Shown here piece after piece: positions 45,988-54,849 of a DNA stretch of 64,000 bases. A program made the position numbers and the translations under genes. The notes under the pieces were generated by a model. The model did not search any database. It saw only the letters and a program-made list of their open reading frames with translations, and was not told where the DNA came from. Each line of letters opens with the position of its first letter. The stretch's first letter is position 1. The stretch covers positions 118,709-182,708 of the forward strand of contig NZ_FZOH01000007.1 of assembly GCF_900188205.1 (NCBI RefSeq). The letters run 5' to 3'. The DNA comes from Geodermatophilus saharensis. Its GTDB lineage: Bacteria; Actinomycetota; Actinomycetes; Mycobacteriales; Geodermatophilaceae.

Positions 45988-48279
45988 TCAGCCGGCGGCG
46001 CGGGCGGCCGTCCAAGCGGCGATCTCCGCCCGCGACCGCACGCCCAGCCGCGCCAGGATCTGCTCGACGTGGGACTCCGCGGTCCGCGGTGAGATGACCA
46101 GCCGGGCCGCGATCTGCCGGTCGGTCAGGCCCTCGGCCACGAGGCGGGCCACCTCCTGCTGCCGCGCGGTGAGCGGGCCGGCCCCGGCACCGGCCTGCGG
46201 CACGGCGGGCGTCGGCCGCTCGTCGAGCGCCAGGGTCACCGCGCCGGTCCGGTCCAGGGCGGCGCCCTCCCGGTGCAGGGCTCCCCAGCGGCGGTCCCCC
46301 AGCGCGCGGCGGGCCGCCGTCGTGCACTCCTCGCGCCGCCGGGTGAGCGGGGCGGGCAGGTCGGCCGGGATGGACCGCCACACGGCCTCGGCCGCGCCGC
46401 CGAGCCGCGCCGCGCGCTCCCACGCCTGCCGGGCCGCGGCCGCCCAGCTCAGCGCCTCGATGCACAGCGCCGTCCCGCTCCGGTCGTCGACCTCCCGCAT
46501 CAGGCCGAGCGCGGACCGCTCGAGCGCGGTGGCCTCGTCCGGTTCCCCGGTGGTCAGCCGCACCAGGCCCAGCCCCCACAGCGCGTGCGACCGGGTCCAG
46601 GGGTCACCCCGCTCGGCGAGCGCGAGGCTGCGGCCGAACGCCTCCGCGGCGTCCGCGTCCCGTCCGGCGAGCAGCGCGGCCACCCCGACGTCGGCCCAGC
46701 AGAAGGCCTCGTACCGCCCGTCGGCCGCGGCGTGCCGCGCCGCCGCCTCGCGCAGCAGCCGGTCGGCCGCGGCCAGGTCGCCGTCGAACAGCGCGGCCTG
46801 ACCGAGGTACTGGGTGGCCGTCGCGACGACGGACGGCGCGCCGCAGGCCTCCCCGAGCTCCCGCGCCCCGGTGAGCAGCGGGACCGCCGCCGCGGGGTCG
46901 GTCGCCGCCAGCGCGAGGAACCCGGCGGCGACCATCCCGCGGGCCCGGGTGCGGGACGGCTCCGGGCACGCGGCGAGGAGGTCCTGCAGCCGGCGGCGCC
47001 CCTCGCCCAGGTGGCCGCGCGCCGCCCAGTACAGCCACAGGTCGGCCGCCATCACGAGGCCCCGCTCGGCGTGTCCGGCCAGGTACACGTCGAGTGCCGC
47101 GCCCAGCTCCGCGTGCACGGCGTCGAGCCGGTCGAAGGCGGCCACCTGCCCCGGCCCCACGAACTCCGCGGACGCGGCCGCGACGAGCCGGGCACACCAG
47201 CCCGCGTGCCGCAGCCGCACCGCGTGGGCCTCGCCCGCGGCGTCGAGCAGCTCCCGGCCGTAGGCGCGGACCGTCTCCAGCATCCGGAACCGGCGGCCGC
47301 CCGGCCCCGGCACGGCCTCCAGCAGCGACGCCGCCACCAGCCGGTCCAGCGCGTCGAGGACCGCGGGAGCCGGCAGCACGTCGTCGGCGCACACCGCCTC
47401 GGCGGCCGCCAGGGAGACGTCGCCGGCGAACACCGACGCCCGGCGCCACAGCACCCGGTCGGCCTCGGTGAGCAGCTCGGCGCTCCACTCCATCGTCGCC
47501 TGCAGGGTGCGGTGGCGCTCCGGGACGGCGGTCCCCGACCGGCGCAGCAGGCCGAACCGGTCGTCGAGGCGGCCGGCGAGCTCGGCCGGGGTCAGCGTCC
47601 GCAGCCGGACGGCGGCCAGCTCGATCGCCAGCGGCAGGCCGTCCAGGCGCCGGCACACGTCGGCGAGGGCGGCGTCGTCGACAGGACCGAGGACCAGTCC
47701 CGGCACCGCCGCCGTCGCCCGCTGGACCAGGAGCGCGACGGCCTCCGACGGCGTCCCCGCAGCCGGCCGGTCCCGGGACGGGACGCCGAGCGGGGGGACC
47801 CACAGCACCGCCTCGCCGTCGACGTCGAGCGGCACCCTGCTGGTCGCCAGCACCCGCAGGCCCGGGCAGGTGGCGAGGAGGGTGTCCACCAGCACGGCGC
47901 ACGCGTCCTGCAGGTGCTCGCAGTTGTCCAGCACGAGCAGCACCTGCCGGTCGCCGACGACCTCGGCCACGGTCGCGGGCAGCCAGCGGCCGGACACGTC
48001 CCGCACGTCGAGGGCGCGCGCCACGTGCTCTCCCACCCGGGCCGGGTCCGCGACGGCGGTCAGGTCGGCCAGGGTCACGCCGTCGGTGAACGACCGGCGC
48101 AGCTCGGTGCCCGCGCGGACCGCCAGCCGGGTCTTCCCGACCCCGCCCGGGCCCACGAGGGTCACGAGCCGGGAGCCGGACAGCAGCCGCCGCACGTCGG
48201 CCAGCTCGGCGCGTCGCCCCACGAACGAGCTGCGCTCGGCCGGCAGCCCGCGGGTGCGGTCGAGCCGGTGCCCCGCCAT
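45988..48279 (-). CDS. LuxR-family NB-ARC ATPase regulator
   Basis: Large transcription activator, 763 residues, of the NB-ARC/TPR/LuxR kind. An N-terminal STAND ATPase has SSFVGRRAELADVRRLL and Walker A VGPGGVGKTRLA (42-53), Walker B VLLVLDNCEHLQDA and the sensor DGLPLAIELAAVRLRTLTP; about 300 residues of TPR-like helices follow (EGRRRLQDLLAACPEPSRTR, DPAAAVPLLTGARELGEACG). The C-terminus is a LuxR helix-turn-helix, LTARQQEVARLVAEGLTDRQ with SPRTAESHVEQILARLGVRS. ATG 48279 (MAGHRLDRTRGLP). Diverges from 48349 with an inverted repeat between. Probable local activator. Confidence 0.9.
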   Translation of the reverse strand: MAGHRLDRTRGLPAERSSFVGRRAELADVRRLLSGSRLVTLVGPGGVGKTRLAVRAGTELRRSFTDGVTLADLTAVADPARVGEHVARALDVRDVSGRWLPATVAEVVGDRQVLLVLDNCEHLQDACAVLVDTLLATCPGLRVLATSRVPLDVDGEAVLWVPPLGVPSRDRPAAGTPSEAVALLVQRATAAVPGLVLGPVDDAALADVCRRLDGLPLAIELAAVRLRTLTPAELAGRLDDRFGLLRRSGTAVPERHRTLQATMEWSAELLTEADRVLWRRASVFAGDVSLAAAEAVCADDVLPAPAVLDALDRLVAASLLEAVPGPGGRRFRMLETVRAYGRELLDAAGEAHAVRLRHAGWCARLVAAASAEFVGPGQVAAFDRLDAVHAELGAALDVYLAGHAERGLVMAADLWLYWAARGHLGEGRRRLQDLLAACPEPSRTRARGMVAAGFLALAATDPAAAVPLLTGARELGEACGAPSVVATATQYLGQAALFDGDLAAADRLLREAAARHAAADGRYEAFCWADVGVAALLAGRDADAAEAFGRSLALAERGDPWTRSHALWGLGLVRLTTGEPDEATALERSALGLMREVDDRSGTALCIEALSWAAAARQAWERAARLGGAAEAVWRSIPADLPAPLTRRREECTTAARRALGDRRWGALHREGAALDRTGAVTLALDERPTPAVPQAGAGAGPLTARQQEVARLVAEGLTDRQIAARLVISPRTAESHVEQILARLGVRSRAEIAAWTAARAAG

Positions 48280-48302
48280 GCCGCAGGACCGTAGCGACGC
48301 CC

Positions 48303-48328
48303 GTACGGGAGAGGGGGCGTTCCCGTAC
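48303..48328. promoter_or_regulatory. Inverted repeat between divergent genes
   Basis: Perfect arms GTACGGGA (48303-48310) and TCCCGTAC (48321-48328), 10 bases apart, 18 bases centre to centre. Likely operator for the LuxR-type regulator and the divergent operon. Confidence 0.6.
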
Positions 48329-48348
48329 CGCCGACCGGGGTTCTCCCG

Positions 48349-48720
48349 ATGTCCCCGGCGGCGGAGCCGGACAGGGTGGCCGCCGTGGACGGCACCCGGC
48401 GGACGGGGAGGTCGGCGCCCCCCGGGGACGCGGACCTCTTCCTCGTCGAGTTCTGCGCCACCTGGGCGGCCGACGACGCGGCGCAGGTGCACCACGCCCT
48501 GCGGTACGCCGTCCGGCGCCTGGCCGCCGCCGGGACGGCGATCCGGTGGTGCAGCGGGCTGCTCGTCCCCGCCGAGCACCGGGTCCTGTGCCTGGTGGAG
48601 GCCGGCAGCCGCGACGACGTCGTCCTCGCCCGGGACACCGCCGCGCTGCCGAACGCGAGCGTCCACCGGGTGCGCCCGCTCCCCGATCCCCCGTCCCCCC
48701 GACACAGAGGCAGGTCCTGA
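48349..48720 (+). CDS. Small hypothetical protein (DUF4242-like)
   Basis: Soluble protein of 123 residues. The central part (about 29-112) has a ferredoxin-like strand-helix rhythm, DLFLVEFCATWAADDAAQVH, ALRYAVRRLAAAGTAIRWCS, VLCLVEAGSRDDVVLARDTA, close to small DUF4242 or nickel-binding-like sensors. The start ATG lies beyond the inverted repeat at 48303. One base separates its stop from the start of the CPBP protease gene, so they form an operon probably driven by the divergent regulator. Function unknown. Confidence 0.6.
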   Translation: MSPAAEPDRVAAVDGTRRTGRSAPPGDADLFLVEFCATWAADDAAQVHHALRYAVRRLAAAGTAIRWCSGLLVPAEHRVLCLVEAGSRDDVVLARDTAALPNASVHRVRPLPDPPSPRHRGRS

Positions 48721-48721
48721 C

Positions 48722-49624
48722 GTGTCCGCTCTCGACGACACCCGCACCGGCCGCCGTCAGGCGGCCCCTCCCGGCACACCGGCACGCGGCTTCCGCGGCT
48801 GGACCGCCCGGCACCCGATCGGCGCGTTCCTGGCGATCGCCCTCCCCCTCGGCTGGGCGGTGCTCGGGATCCCCGCACTCGCCGACCACGGCGTGATCCC
48901 GGGCGGTGAGCTGCCCGGGGAGGTCTTCGCCCTGGCCGCCACCGTCCTGGTCCTGCTGCCCACCGCCGTGTGGGTCGTGTCGGTCACCGAGGGCCGGGCG
49001 GGCGTCCGGGCGCTGTTCGCCCGCACGTTCCGCTGGCGGTTCGGACCGGGCTGGTGGATCGCGGCCCTGGCCGCCCTGCCGGTGGCCACCGTCGTCGTCG
49101 GTCTGCTGCTCGGCCGCTCCCTGGCGAGCGACCCCGTCGCGGTCCTGGTGGAGGCCGTGCCGCTGATGCTGCTCCCGGTGGTCCTGGTCAACCTGTGGGA
49201 GGAGACCGTCTGGGCCGGCTTCGTGCAGACCCGCCTGGAGCGCCGGCACGGGCTGCTCGCCGGCTCGGCGCTGACCGCCGTCGCCTTCGCCGCCATCCAC
49301 CTGCCGCTGCTGCTGTGGGGCGAGGTCACGGTGGAGTCGGTGGCGACCGGGCTGGGGATCGTGTTCGGCGCCGCGCTGGTGTTCCGGCTGCTGGTCGGCG
49401 TGTTCCTGCGGGGCGCCGCCGGCAGCGTCCTGGCCGTCGCCGTGCTGCACGGCGCCTGGAACGGCAGCAGCGGCGAGGGCGGGCTCGTCGACGAGCTGCT
49501 CTCGGGCGGGCAGCCGGTCCTCGCCGCGGCCCTCGGCCTGGTCGTGGTCACCGCCGTCGCCGTCGCCGTCGTCCGCCCCGACCTCACCCGGCGCACCGCC
49601 GCGGGTGCGCCCGTCCGCCGCTGA
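48722..49624 (+). CDS. CPBP/Abi family intramembrane metalloprotease
   Basis: Membrane protease of the CAAX-processing (Rce1-like) family, 300 residues, about eight hydrophobic segments. Catalytic motifs: WEETVWAGFVQTRLERR (EExxx, motif 1; the usual Arg is shifted), FAAIHLPLLL (motif 2 His) and LHGAWNGSSG (motif 3 His/Asn). In bacteria relatives confer self-immunity to peptides or cut signalling proteins. GTG start right after the upstream stop. Followed by a strong hairpin. Context suggests control by the divergent LuxR-type regulator; a peptide-response operon is a reasonable guess. Confidence 0.82.
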   Translation: MSALDDTRTGRRQAAPPGTPARGFRGWTARHPIGAFLAIALPLGWAVLGIPALADHGVIPGGELPGEVFALAATVLVLLPTAVWVVSVTEGRAGVRALFARTFRWRFGPGWWIAALAALPVATVVVGLLLGRSLASDPVAVLVEAVPLMLLPVVLVNLWEETVWAGFVQTRLERRHGLLAGSALTAVAFAAIHLPLLLWGEVTVESVATGLGIVFGAALVFRLLVGVFLRGAAGSVLAVAVLHGAWNGSSGEGGLVDELLSGGQPVLAAALGLVVVTAVAVAVVRPDLTRRTAAGAPVRR

Positions 49625-49639
49625 CGAGGGGTCCCGCCG

Positions 49640-49668
49640 CCGCGCCGCCCGCACGCCGGGCGGCGCGG
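49640..49668 (+). terminator. Terminator after the CPBP gene
   Basis: Perfect 12-base arms CCGCGCCGCCCG and CGGGCGGCGCGG with a CACGC loop, 15 bases after the stop. Confidence 0.75.
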
Positions 49669-49835
49669 TCGCGCGCGACGGACCGGTCCGCCCGCAGCGT
49701 GAGACACACCACTCACCGGGCGTGGCCGACGACGTCCGCGCAGGTCAGCGACGTGCGGACCGGCGCGTATACGTCGTCGCGCGGCAGGCGCGCGGGAGGC
49801 GGCCGGTTGGGCGTGTCCCGGCGGCCGCAGGCAGG

Positions 49836-51632
49836 ATGAGCCCCGAGATGGCGAGTGCAGCACGGGCCGGGGCGGTCGCCCCGCAGACGACCAGCCGACC
49901 GCTCCGGGCGTGGCAGCAGGCCGCCCTCGAGCGCTACGAGGAGGCCGCCCCCAAGGACTTCCTCGTCACCGCGACCCCGGGCGCGGGCAAGACGACCTTC
50001 GCCCTGACGCTGGCCGCGCGGCTGCTGCAGCGGCGCGAGGTCGCCCGCGTCATCGTCGTCTGCCCGACCGACCACCTGCGGCTGCAGTGGGCCGACGCCG
50101 CCGACCGGATGGGCATCGTGCTCGACCCCGGCCTGACCAACGCCGTCGGCCCGGTGCGCGCCGGCACCCAGGGCTACGTGACCACGTACGCGCAGGTGGC
50201 GGGCAAGCCGATGCTGCACGCCGCGCGCGCCACCGCCGTCAAGACGCTGGTGGTCCTGGACGAGGTCCACCACGCCGGGGACGGGCTGTCCTGGGGCGAG
50301 GCGATCGAGGAGGCCTACGGCTTCGCCGCCCGCCGGCTGTGCCTGACCGGGACGCCGTTCCGCACCAAGCCCGACGAGCGGATCCCCTTCGTGCGCTACG
50401 AGGAGGACGGGTTCGAGGGCGACGCCGGGGAGGCCGGCGCCGGGCTGGTCAGCCGCGCCGACTACACCTACGGCTACAAGGAGGCGCTGGCCGACGACGT
50501 CGTCCGGCCGGTCGTCTTCGCCGCCTACACCGGCACCTCGCGCTGGCGGAACTCCGCCGGGGAGGTCGTGGCCGCGTCGCTGTCGGAGGCCGGCACCCGC
50601 TCGGTGGAGATGGCCGCCTGGCGCACCGCGCTGGACCCCAAGGGGCAGTGGGTGCCGCACGTCATCGCCGCGATGGACGAGCGGATCACCCACCTGCGCG
50701 AGCACGGGGGCATGCCCGACGCCGCCGGGCTGGTGCTGGCCAGCGACCAGGACGACGCCCGCGCCTACGCCCGCATCGTCAAGCGCATCACCGGCAAGGC
50801 GCCCGAGCTGATCCTCTCCGACGACCCGAAGGCGTCGAAGAAGATCGAGCGGTTCGCCGCCGGGTCGGCGCGGATCGCCGTCTGCGTGCGGATGATCTCC
50901 GAGGGCGTCGACGTGCCGCGCGCCGCCGTCCTGGCGTGGATGACCTCCTACCGGACGCCGCTGTTCTTCGCGCAGGCCGTCGGCCGCGTGGTCCGCTCGC
51001 GGGCGTCGCACGAGACCGCCACGGTGTTCCTCCCCGCCGTCCGGCCGCTGCTGGGGCTGGCGGCGTCGCTGGAGAAGGAACGCAACCACGTCATGCCGCC
51101 GCCCAAGGCGGCCGACCCCGAGGCGCTCGACCTCGACCCGCTGCCGCCCAAGGAGCGCGAGGCGGTGGGCCTCAAGCAGTGGGAGGCACTGGAGGCCGAC
51201 GCCCGCTTCGCGCACGTGCTGCACGGCGGGACGGCGCACACCGGTTCCGACGGTGCGGTGATCGCGCCCGAGGACGAGGAGTTCCTCGGCATCCCGGGCC
51301 TGCTCACCGCCGAGCAGACGGCGTCGCTGCTGGCCAGGCGCGACGACGAGCTGCGGCTGCGGATCGCCCAGCGGGTGCACGAGGAGGACACCGGCGAGCT
51401 GCCGGTCGTGGAGGACCACCCCGACGAGGACGACGCCGGCCGCTCGTGGCGCGACGCCGCCGAGCTGCGCCGCGAGGTCAACCGCCTGGTCGCGCGGGTC
51501 GCGGCGAAGACGTCGAGGCCGCACGGCGTGGTGCACACCGAGCTGCGCAAGTCCGTGCCCGGTCCGCCGTCGGCGTCGGCGTCGGTCGAGGTGTTGCGCG
51601 CCCGCCGGGAACGCCTGCGCACGATGCTCTGA
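49836..51632 (+). CDS. DEVH-box helicase (XPB-like second copy)
   Basis: SF2 ATPase of 598 residues. Motif I is ATPGAGKTTFALTLAARL (about 46-63), motif II VVLDEVHHAGDG (about 139-150), motif III LCLTGTPFRTK, motif V ISEGVDVPRAAVLAW and motif VI AQAVGRVVRSRA. The core resembles XPB/type III restriction helicases, but there is no RED triplet. A tail of about 170 residues is charged and ends SVEVLRARRERLRTML. ATG 49836 or 49848 may be used; both have only weak ribosome binding sites. No nuclease or methylase gene is next to it, so a restriction role is not supported. The 49669-49835 gap shows nothing firm. Confidence 0.88.
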   Translation: MSPEMASAARAGAVAPQTTSRPLRAWQQAALERYEEAAPKDFLVTATPGAGKTTFALTLAARLLQRREVARVIVVCPTDHLRLQWADAADRMGIVLDPGLTNAVGPVRAGTQGYVTTYAQVAGKPMLHAARATAVKTLVVLDEVHHAGDGLSWGEAIEEAYGFAARRLCLTGTPFRTKPDERIPFVRYEEDGFEGDAGEAGAGLVSRADYTYGYKEALADDVVRPVVFAAYTGTSRWRNSAGEVVAASLSEAGTRSVEMAAWRTALDPKGQWVPHVIAAMDERITHLREHGGMPDAAGLVLASDQDDARAYARIVKRITGKAPELILSDDPKASKKIERFAAGSARIAVCVRMISEGVDVPRAAVLAWMTSYRTPLFFAQAVGRVVRSRASHETATVFLPAVRPLLGLAASLEKERNHVMPPPKAADPEALDLDPLPPKEREAVGLKQWEALEADARFAHVLHGGTAHTGSDGAVIAPEDEEFLGIPGLLTAEQTASLLARRDDELRLRIAQRVHEEDTGELPVVEDHPDEDDAGRSWRDAAELRREVNRLVARVAAKTSRPHGVVHTELRKSVPGPPSASASVEVLRARRERLRTML

Positions 51633-51666
51633 GGCCGGGCACTTCCGCGGAAGTGCCCGGCCTCAG
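51629..51666. terminator. 38-base perfect palindrome (family 1, copy 3)
   Basis: Nineteen-base arms starting CTGAGGCCGGGC and meeting at CACTTCCG-CGGAAGTG. The stop codons of both converging genes (TGA 51630-51632, TCA 51663-51665) lie inside the outer arms. Bidirectional terminator; same core as 4784 and 42870. Confidence 0.85.
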
Positions 51667-54647
51667 CCGGTGGGGAGCAGGCCCCGCGACGCGGCGACGG
51701 CGACGGCCTCGGTGCGGCTGCCGGCGCCGAGCTTGGCCAGGATGTTGCTCACGTGCACGCTGGCGGTCTTCTCGCTGATGAAGAGCTCGCCGCCGATCTG
51801 CCGGTTGGTGCGGCCCCGGGCGAGCAGCGCGAGCACCTCGGTCTCGCGCGGGGTGAACACCGCCGCGGTGTCCACCACGCGCCCGGCGCCGGGCAGCTCC
51901 AGCCGGGCGCGGCGGGCGAGCGCGGCGACCGCGTCGGCCAGCGGCCGCGCACCCAGCGACCGGGCGGTGTCGGCGGCCGACGTCAGCGGCCCGAGCGCGG
52001 CGTCGCGGTCTCCGGTGGCCACCAGCGCCTCGGCCAGCCGCCACCGGGAGCGCGCCTGCTCGTAGACGTGCCCGTAGCCGAACGCCTCGGCGGCGGCCGA
52101 CCACAGCTCGGGTGCGTTCTCGCCGGCCAGCCGGGCGGCCTCGGCGTCCAGCCGCGCCACCCAGGCGTCGGCCTCGACCCCGTGCGGCCCGACGGCGCGG
52201 GCGTGGTCGGCGACCGCGTCACGACCCAGGGCCACCAGTGACTCCCCCGCCGCCGTCCACCCGGCCAGCGCCGCGGCGTCGCCGGTGAGCCGGGCGGTGA
52301 CCGCGGCGTCGGCGACCGGGGCCAGCGCGGTGGCCACCAGCCGCACGACGGCGAGCCGCTCGTCGCCCCACAGCTCGGCCAGGGTGGCCGCGGCGCTGCG
52401 CGCGGTGTCCAGCGCGGTGGCCGGGTCGCCGGTCCAGGCGGCGAGGTCGATCTCGGCGCCCGCGGTGGCCAGGAGCAGCAGCACGTGGGCGTCCAGCCGC
52501 CCGGCCAGGCCGCGCGCCCAGGTGATCCGCGCGGCCGCCGCCGGGTCGCCGCGGCCGACCTGCACCAGCAGGCCGGCGGCCCGCACGTGCGCCGCCATCT
52601 CCGGCACGCGGGCCAGCCGGTCGGCCAGCGCCAGGCTGCCGTCCCAGTCGCCGAGCACGTACCGCGAGACGACGCCGAGGTGGCGCAGCTCGGCCGCGTA
52701 GAACGACCACTCGACGCCGAGGACCTGCGCCCGGGCGAGCCCCTCGTCGCTCCAGCGCAGCGTCTCGCGCACCGTCCCGGCCTCGTAGGCGACGATCGCC
52801 AGGTTGAACAGCACCCGGATCTCGACGTCGGCATCGCCGGACCGGCGGGCCCGCGCCAGCGCCTCCTCCAGCCGCGCGGTCAGGCCGTCCCCGCCGCGGG
52901 AGCGGGCCAGCGTCACCGCGACGTCGGCCCAGGCGCTGTCGAGGCCGAGGGCGTCAGCGGCGGCGAGGGCCTCCTCGGCGGCGGCGTCGCCATCGGCGCG
53001 GCGGCCGACCTCGTAGCAGGCCCGCGCGTGCGTGGCCGCGGCCCAGGTGCGCACCGGGGAGGGCGGCGCGGCCGGGACCAGCGCCATCGCCGCGGTGGTC
53101 TCGCGCACCGCGGAGGCCTGGTCCTCGATGCGGGCCAGCGCCTGCGCCAGCGTGTAGTGCACCCGGGCGCGCAGCTCGCGGTCGCCGTCGGGGCCGAGGA
53201 CGTCCTGTGCCGCCCGCAGCAGCGCCACCGCCCGGTGCAGCTCCCCGCCGCGGCGGGCGGCGGTCGAGGTCTCCAGCAGCAGCTCGGCCTGGCCGCGCCC
53301 GGCGCGGTCGGCGGCGCCGGGCACCGCCGGCCACAGCGCGAGCGCGGCCTCCAGGTGCTGCAGCTGCTCGGCCGGGGCGCCGACGCGGCGCGCCTCGTCG
53401 GCGGCCTCCAGCGACGCGGCCAGGGCGCCGGCCAGGTCGTTGCTCTCCCGCAGGTGGTGGGCCCGCTCGGCGGCGGTGCCCGCGGCCGGGACGGCGGCCA
53501 GGTGCGCGGCGACGGCGGCGTGCAGCCGGACCCGCTCGCCGGGCAGCAGGTCGGCGAGGACGGCCTCGCGCAGCAGCGCGTGCCGGAAGCGGTAGGCGCC
53601 GTCGGGGCCGACGACGAGCAGGTGCGAGTGCACCGCCTCGGCCAGCGCCCGGTCCAGCTCGGCGTCGGAGAGCCCGCCGACGGCGGCGACGAGCTCGTGC
53701 CGCACCCGCCGGCCGGCCACCGCGGCCACCCGCAGCACCTGCTGCGCGCCGGGCGCCAGCTGCTCGACCCGGGTCAGCAGCACGTCGGTGAGGCCCAGCG
53801 GCAGCGTCTCCCCCGCCAGGCCCGCGGCCAGCAGCTCCTCGGCGTAGAAGGCGTTGCCCTCGGCGCGGGCCACGACGTCGTCGACGGTGCGGTCCGGCAC
53901 GCCGGCGGCCAGGCCGCGCACCAGCTCCTCGACCGCGGCGTCGGGCAGCGGGGCCAGGTCGAGCCGCTCGACGCCGGGCAGCCGCACCAGCTCGGCCAGC
54001 AGCGGGCGCAGCGGGTGCCGGCGGTGCAGGTCGTCGGAGCGGTAGGAGGCGACGACGGCGACCGGCTCGTCGCCGAGCCGGGCGAGCAGGTAGCGCAGCA
54101 GGTCGCGGCTGGAGCGGTCGGCCCAGTGCAGGTCCTCGAGCACGACGAGCACCGGCGCGTCGGCGGCCAGCCCGGCCAGCGCGCCGGCGACGGACTCGAA
54201 CAGCTGCAGCCGGCCGTCGTCGACCGGCGGGCGCAGGGTGCGGACCGGGCTGGGCAGGTCGGCGGCGTCGGGCTCCCGGCTCCCGACCCGCGCGGCGAAC
54301 AGACCCGCGGCGTCCTCGCCCAGCTCGGCGGCGACCGGCCGCAGCAGGTCGACGAAGGGCAGGTAGGGCAGGCCTACCTCGCCCAGGTCGACGCAGTGGC
54401 CGACGAGCACCCGCAGGCCGCGCGCGGTGGCCCGGGCGGTGAGCTCGTCGAGCAGGCGGGACTTGCCGACGCCGGCGTCGCCGGCGACGAGCACGGCCGA
54501 GCCGCGGCCGGTCACCGCGCGCTCGACGGCCGCCTCCAGGGCGGCCAGCTCACCGGCCCGGCCGACCAGGGGTCGCTCGTCCCACCGCGGCACGGCGCCG
54601 ATCGTGGCATGCGCCGCCGACAGGACGGCTGCCTCGGGGGTGGCCAC
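51663..54647 (-). CDS. Large LuxR-type AAA regulator (LAL family)
   Basis: Transcription activator of 994 residues in the MalT/LAL plan. The AAA part begins ERPLVGRAGELAALEAAVER, Walker A GDAGVGKSRLLDEL (56-69), Walker B PVLVVLEDLHWADRSS, arginine-sensor region PVAVVASYRSDDLHRRHPLR. A long helical-repeat domain follows, and the C-terminal HTH is FTPRETEVLALLARGRTNRQ, GELFISEKTASVHVSNILAK LGAGSR. Start GTG 54647; no good ribosome binding site, and a REP-like element sits 14 bases upstream. Target genes not evident. The two large LuxR ATPases bracket the CPBP and helicase genes. Confidence 0.9.
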   Translation of the reverse strand: MATPEAAVLSAAHATIGAVPRWDERPLVGRAGELAALEAAVERAVTGRGSAVLVAGDAGVGKSRLLDELTARATARGLRVLVGHCVDLGEVGLPYLPFVDLLRPVAAELGEDAAGLFAARVGSREPDAADLPSPVRTLRPPVDDGRLQLFESVAGALAGLAADAPVLVVLEDLHWADRSSRDLLRYLLARLGDEPVAVVASYRSDDLHRRHPLRPLLAELVRLPGVERLDLAPLPDAAVEELVRGLAAGVPDRTVDDVVARAEGNAFYAEELLAAGLAGETLPLGLTDVLLTRVEQLAPGAQQVLRVAAVAGRRVRHELVAAVGGLSDAELDRALAEAVHSHLLVVGPDGAYRFRHALLREAVLADLLPGERVRLHAAVAAHLAAVPAAGTAAERAHHLRESNDLAGALAASLEAADEARRVGAPAEQLQHLEAALALWPAVPGAADRAGRGQAELLLETSTAARRGGELHRAVALLRAAQDVLGPDGDRELRARVHYTLAQALARIEDQASAVRETTAAMALVPAAPPSPVRTWAAATHARACYEVGRRADGDAAAEEALAAADALGLDSAWADVAVTLARSRGGDGLTARLEEALARARRSGDADVEIRVLFNLAIVAYEAGTVRETLRWSDEGLARAQVLGVEWSFYAAELRHLGVVSRYVLGDWDGSLALADRLARVPEMAAHVRAAGLLVQVGRGDPAAAARITWARGLAGRLDAHVLLLLATAGAEIDLAAWTGDPATALDTARSAAATLAELWGDERLAVVRLVATALAPVADAAVTARLTGDAAALAGWTAAGESLVALGRDAVADHARAVGPHGVEADAWVARLDAEAARLAGENAPELWSAAAEAFGYGHVYEQARSRWRLAEALVATGDRDAALGPLTSAADTARSLGARPLADAVAALARRARLELPGAGRVVDTAAVFTPRETEVLALLARGRTNRQIGGELFISEKTASVHVSNILAKLGAGSRTEAVAVAASRGLLPTG

Positions 54648-54660
54648 TGGTGTGGTGTCG

Positions 54661-54723
54661 GAACGGCCCCGTGCAGGGTCCCGCCGCGAGCGTGCGAGCG
54701 GCGGGGGGCACGGGGGTCCTTCG
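54661..54723 (-). repeat. REP-like hairpin element, copy C
   Basis: On the minus strand it starts CGAAGGACCC one base after the TGA of the 41-residue gene and ends GGGGCCGTTC. Outer arms CCCCGTGC/GCACGGGG and inner arms CCGCCGC/GCGGCGG. Same family as 16509 and 43699, with arm changes on both sides. Confidence 0.8.
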
Positions 54724-54849
54724 TCAACGCGGCCGGCGCAGCCACGAGCCGCGCCGCGCGCCGCGCCGGGTGCCGTGCCCGATCGCCTGCAGCACCTCGC
54801 GCCGGTAGGCCAGCTCCGCCTCGAGTCCGGGGTTGGGGTAGGTGTTCAC
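54724..54849 (-). CDS. 41-residue basic protein
   Basis: Short gene with excellent translation signals: GAGGAGACCGTC then GTG 54849. The product is MNTYPNPGLEAELAYRREVL then QAIGHGTRRGARRGSWLRRP R: an acidic helix followed by an Arg-rich tail, suggesting nucleic acid or membrane-surface binding. I know no family. It diverges from zwf; a perfect inverted repeat (54951-54973) lies between, so the two may share a regulator. A REP-like terminator follows. Small size keeps the confidence moderate, but start context and downstream hairpin support it. Confidence 0.65.
   Translation of the reverse strand: MNTYPNPGLEAELAYRREVLQAIGHGTRRGARRGSWLRRPR

Noticed and set aside
43603..51632. Prophage or restriction island
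   Set aside because: No integrase, capsid, terminase, methylase or specificity gene; composition does not shift. The HNH gene is of the DUF222 type spread in actinobacterial chromosomes.
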